Shown here: one piece after another, positions 4,892 through 5,344 of the stretch
How positions within the stretch are numbered: position 1 is the first letter of the stretch
How the letters are laid out: each line of letters opens with the position of its first letter
DNA from: Chitinophagaceae bacterium
GTDB taxonomy: Bacteria > Bacteroidota > Bacteroidia > Chitinophagales > Chitinophagaceae
Direction: 5' to 3'
Assembly (NCBI GenBank): GCA_003151295.1
Contig: PLXD01000472.1
Location: 6,262 to 11,605, forward strand
Length of the DNA stretch: 5,344 nt
Translations under genes and position numbers: made by a program
Notes under the pieces: model-generated
The model's input: only the letters and a program-made list of their open reading frames with translations
Told to the model about the DNA's origin: nothing
Databases searched by the model: none

Positions 4892-5344
4892 ATGATAATA
4901 GGCATTCTCGGTACAAGAGGTATCCCCAATGTATACGGCGGATTTGAGCAATTCGCGCAATACCTGGCCCTGGGCCTGGTCGAAAAGGGGAATACTGTCT
5001 ATGTATATAATTCCAGCGACCACCCTTATAAGCAGCCTGAATGGAAAGGGGTCCGTCTCATTCATTGCCGGGACTGGGAGAACTGGATCGGTACGGCAGG
5101 ACAGTTCGTCTATGATTACAATTGTTTCAGAGATGCTGCCGGAAGGGGTTTTGATGTTTTGCTGCAGTTAGGTTACACGAGCAATTCCATCTGGCATCGC
5201 CTCTGGCCGCGGGATACCGTCAATATCATCAATATGGATGGGCTCGAATGGAAGCGCAGCAAGTATAGCAGGCCTGTACAGAAATTCCTGCTGTACGCCG
5301 AGAAACTCGCCGCAAAAAAAGGAGACCTGCTCGTAGCCGATTCA
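4892..5344 (+). CDS. DUF1972-type glycosyltransferase, N-terminal part (cut by window end)
   Basis: ATG at 4892 opens a frame with no stop to the window edge, giving 151 residues. What is seen: GTRGIPNVYGGFE (7-19), a glycine-rich first Rossmann turn, then GTAGQFVYDYN (67-77), LQLGYTSNSIW (91-101) and NMDGLEWKRSKYS (114-126). The fragment ends in VADS, where this family begins its second half. This pattern is characteristic of the DUF1972 (PF09314) N-terminal domain found in rhamnosyltransferase-like GT4 enzymes of polysaccharide loci. The full protein would usually be about 360-380 residues, with the donor-binding domain outside the window. The start is one base after the TAG of the preceding glycosyltransferase (TAG-G-ATG), so translational coupling in one operon is likely. 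Only AGG next to the ATG resembles a ribosome-binding site. The exact sugar transferred is unknown. Confidence 0.9.
   Translation, partial: MIIGILGTRGIPNVYGGFEQFAQYLALGLVEKGNTVYVYNSSDHPYKQPEWKGVRLIHCRDWENWIGTAGQFVYDYNCFRDAAGRGFDVLLQLGYTSNSIWHRLWPRDTVNIINMDGLEWKRSKYSRPVQKFLLYAEKLAAKKGDLLVADS

Noticed and set aside
4745..5065. 106-codon - strand frame spanning two glycosyltransferase genes
   Set aside because: It crosses the junction of two well-supported + strand genes, and its repeated residues (FRVECFRVECFR) simply mirror the 15-bp tandem repeat.

Overview
The window looks like chromosomal DNA of a Bacteroidota bacterium, most likely Chitinophagaceae-like. Three things support this. The ComM/YifB protein has the C-terminal wording typical of that phylum (LSARAYDRILKV, YRSLDREGW). 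The MutS-like tail and the DUF1972 glycosyltransferase resemble phylum-specific versions. A perfect Bacteroidota -7 element (TAnnTTTG) lies just upstream of the first + strand glycosyltransferase. The taxonomic call rests on recalled family resemblance, not on a search.

Layout. (1) 1-250, + strand: the last 82 codons of a MutS-related ATPase, cut by the window edge. (2) 251-419: a short intergenic stretch with a small direct repeat, a hairpin and a textbook Shine-Dalgarno sequence. (3) 420-2048, + strand: an intact ComM/YifB AAA+ ATPase. (4) 2058-2804, - strand: a short polyprenyl-phosphate sugar-1-phosphate transferase. It converges on comM with only 9 bp between the stop codons. (5) 2805-3693: 889 bp without a convincing gene, lying between divergent genes. 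It is AT-richer than its surroundings and contains repeats, palindromes, a stem-loop followed by a T-run, and a promoter-like -7 element. (6) 3694-4890, + strand: a GT4-type glycosyltransferase with a hydrophilic tail encoded by a 15-bp tandem repeat. (7) 4892-5344 and beyond, + strand: the first 151 codons of a DUF1972-type glycosyltransferase, one base after the previous stop.

How the genes fit together. The right half is probably the edge of an exopolysaccharide or capsule locus. The sugar transferase would load the first sugar phosphate onto undecaprenyl phosphate at the inner membrane. The two cytoplasmic glycosyltransferases, probably translationally coupled, would extend the lipid-linked oligosaccharide. 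The left half is unrelated housekeeping DNA: a MutS-family ATPase and the branch-migration helicase ComM. I see no strong evidence for a novel system. The least explained part is the 889-bp intergenic region, where two copies of a ~27-nt bipartite repeat lie about 520 bp apart.
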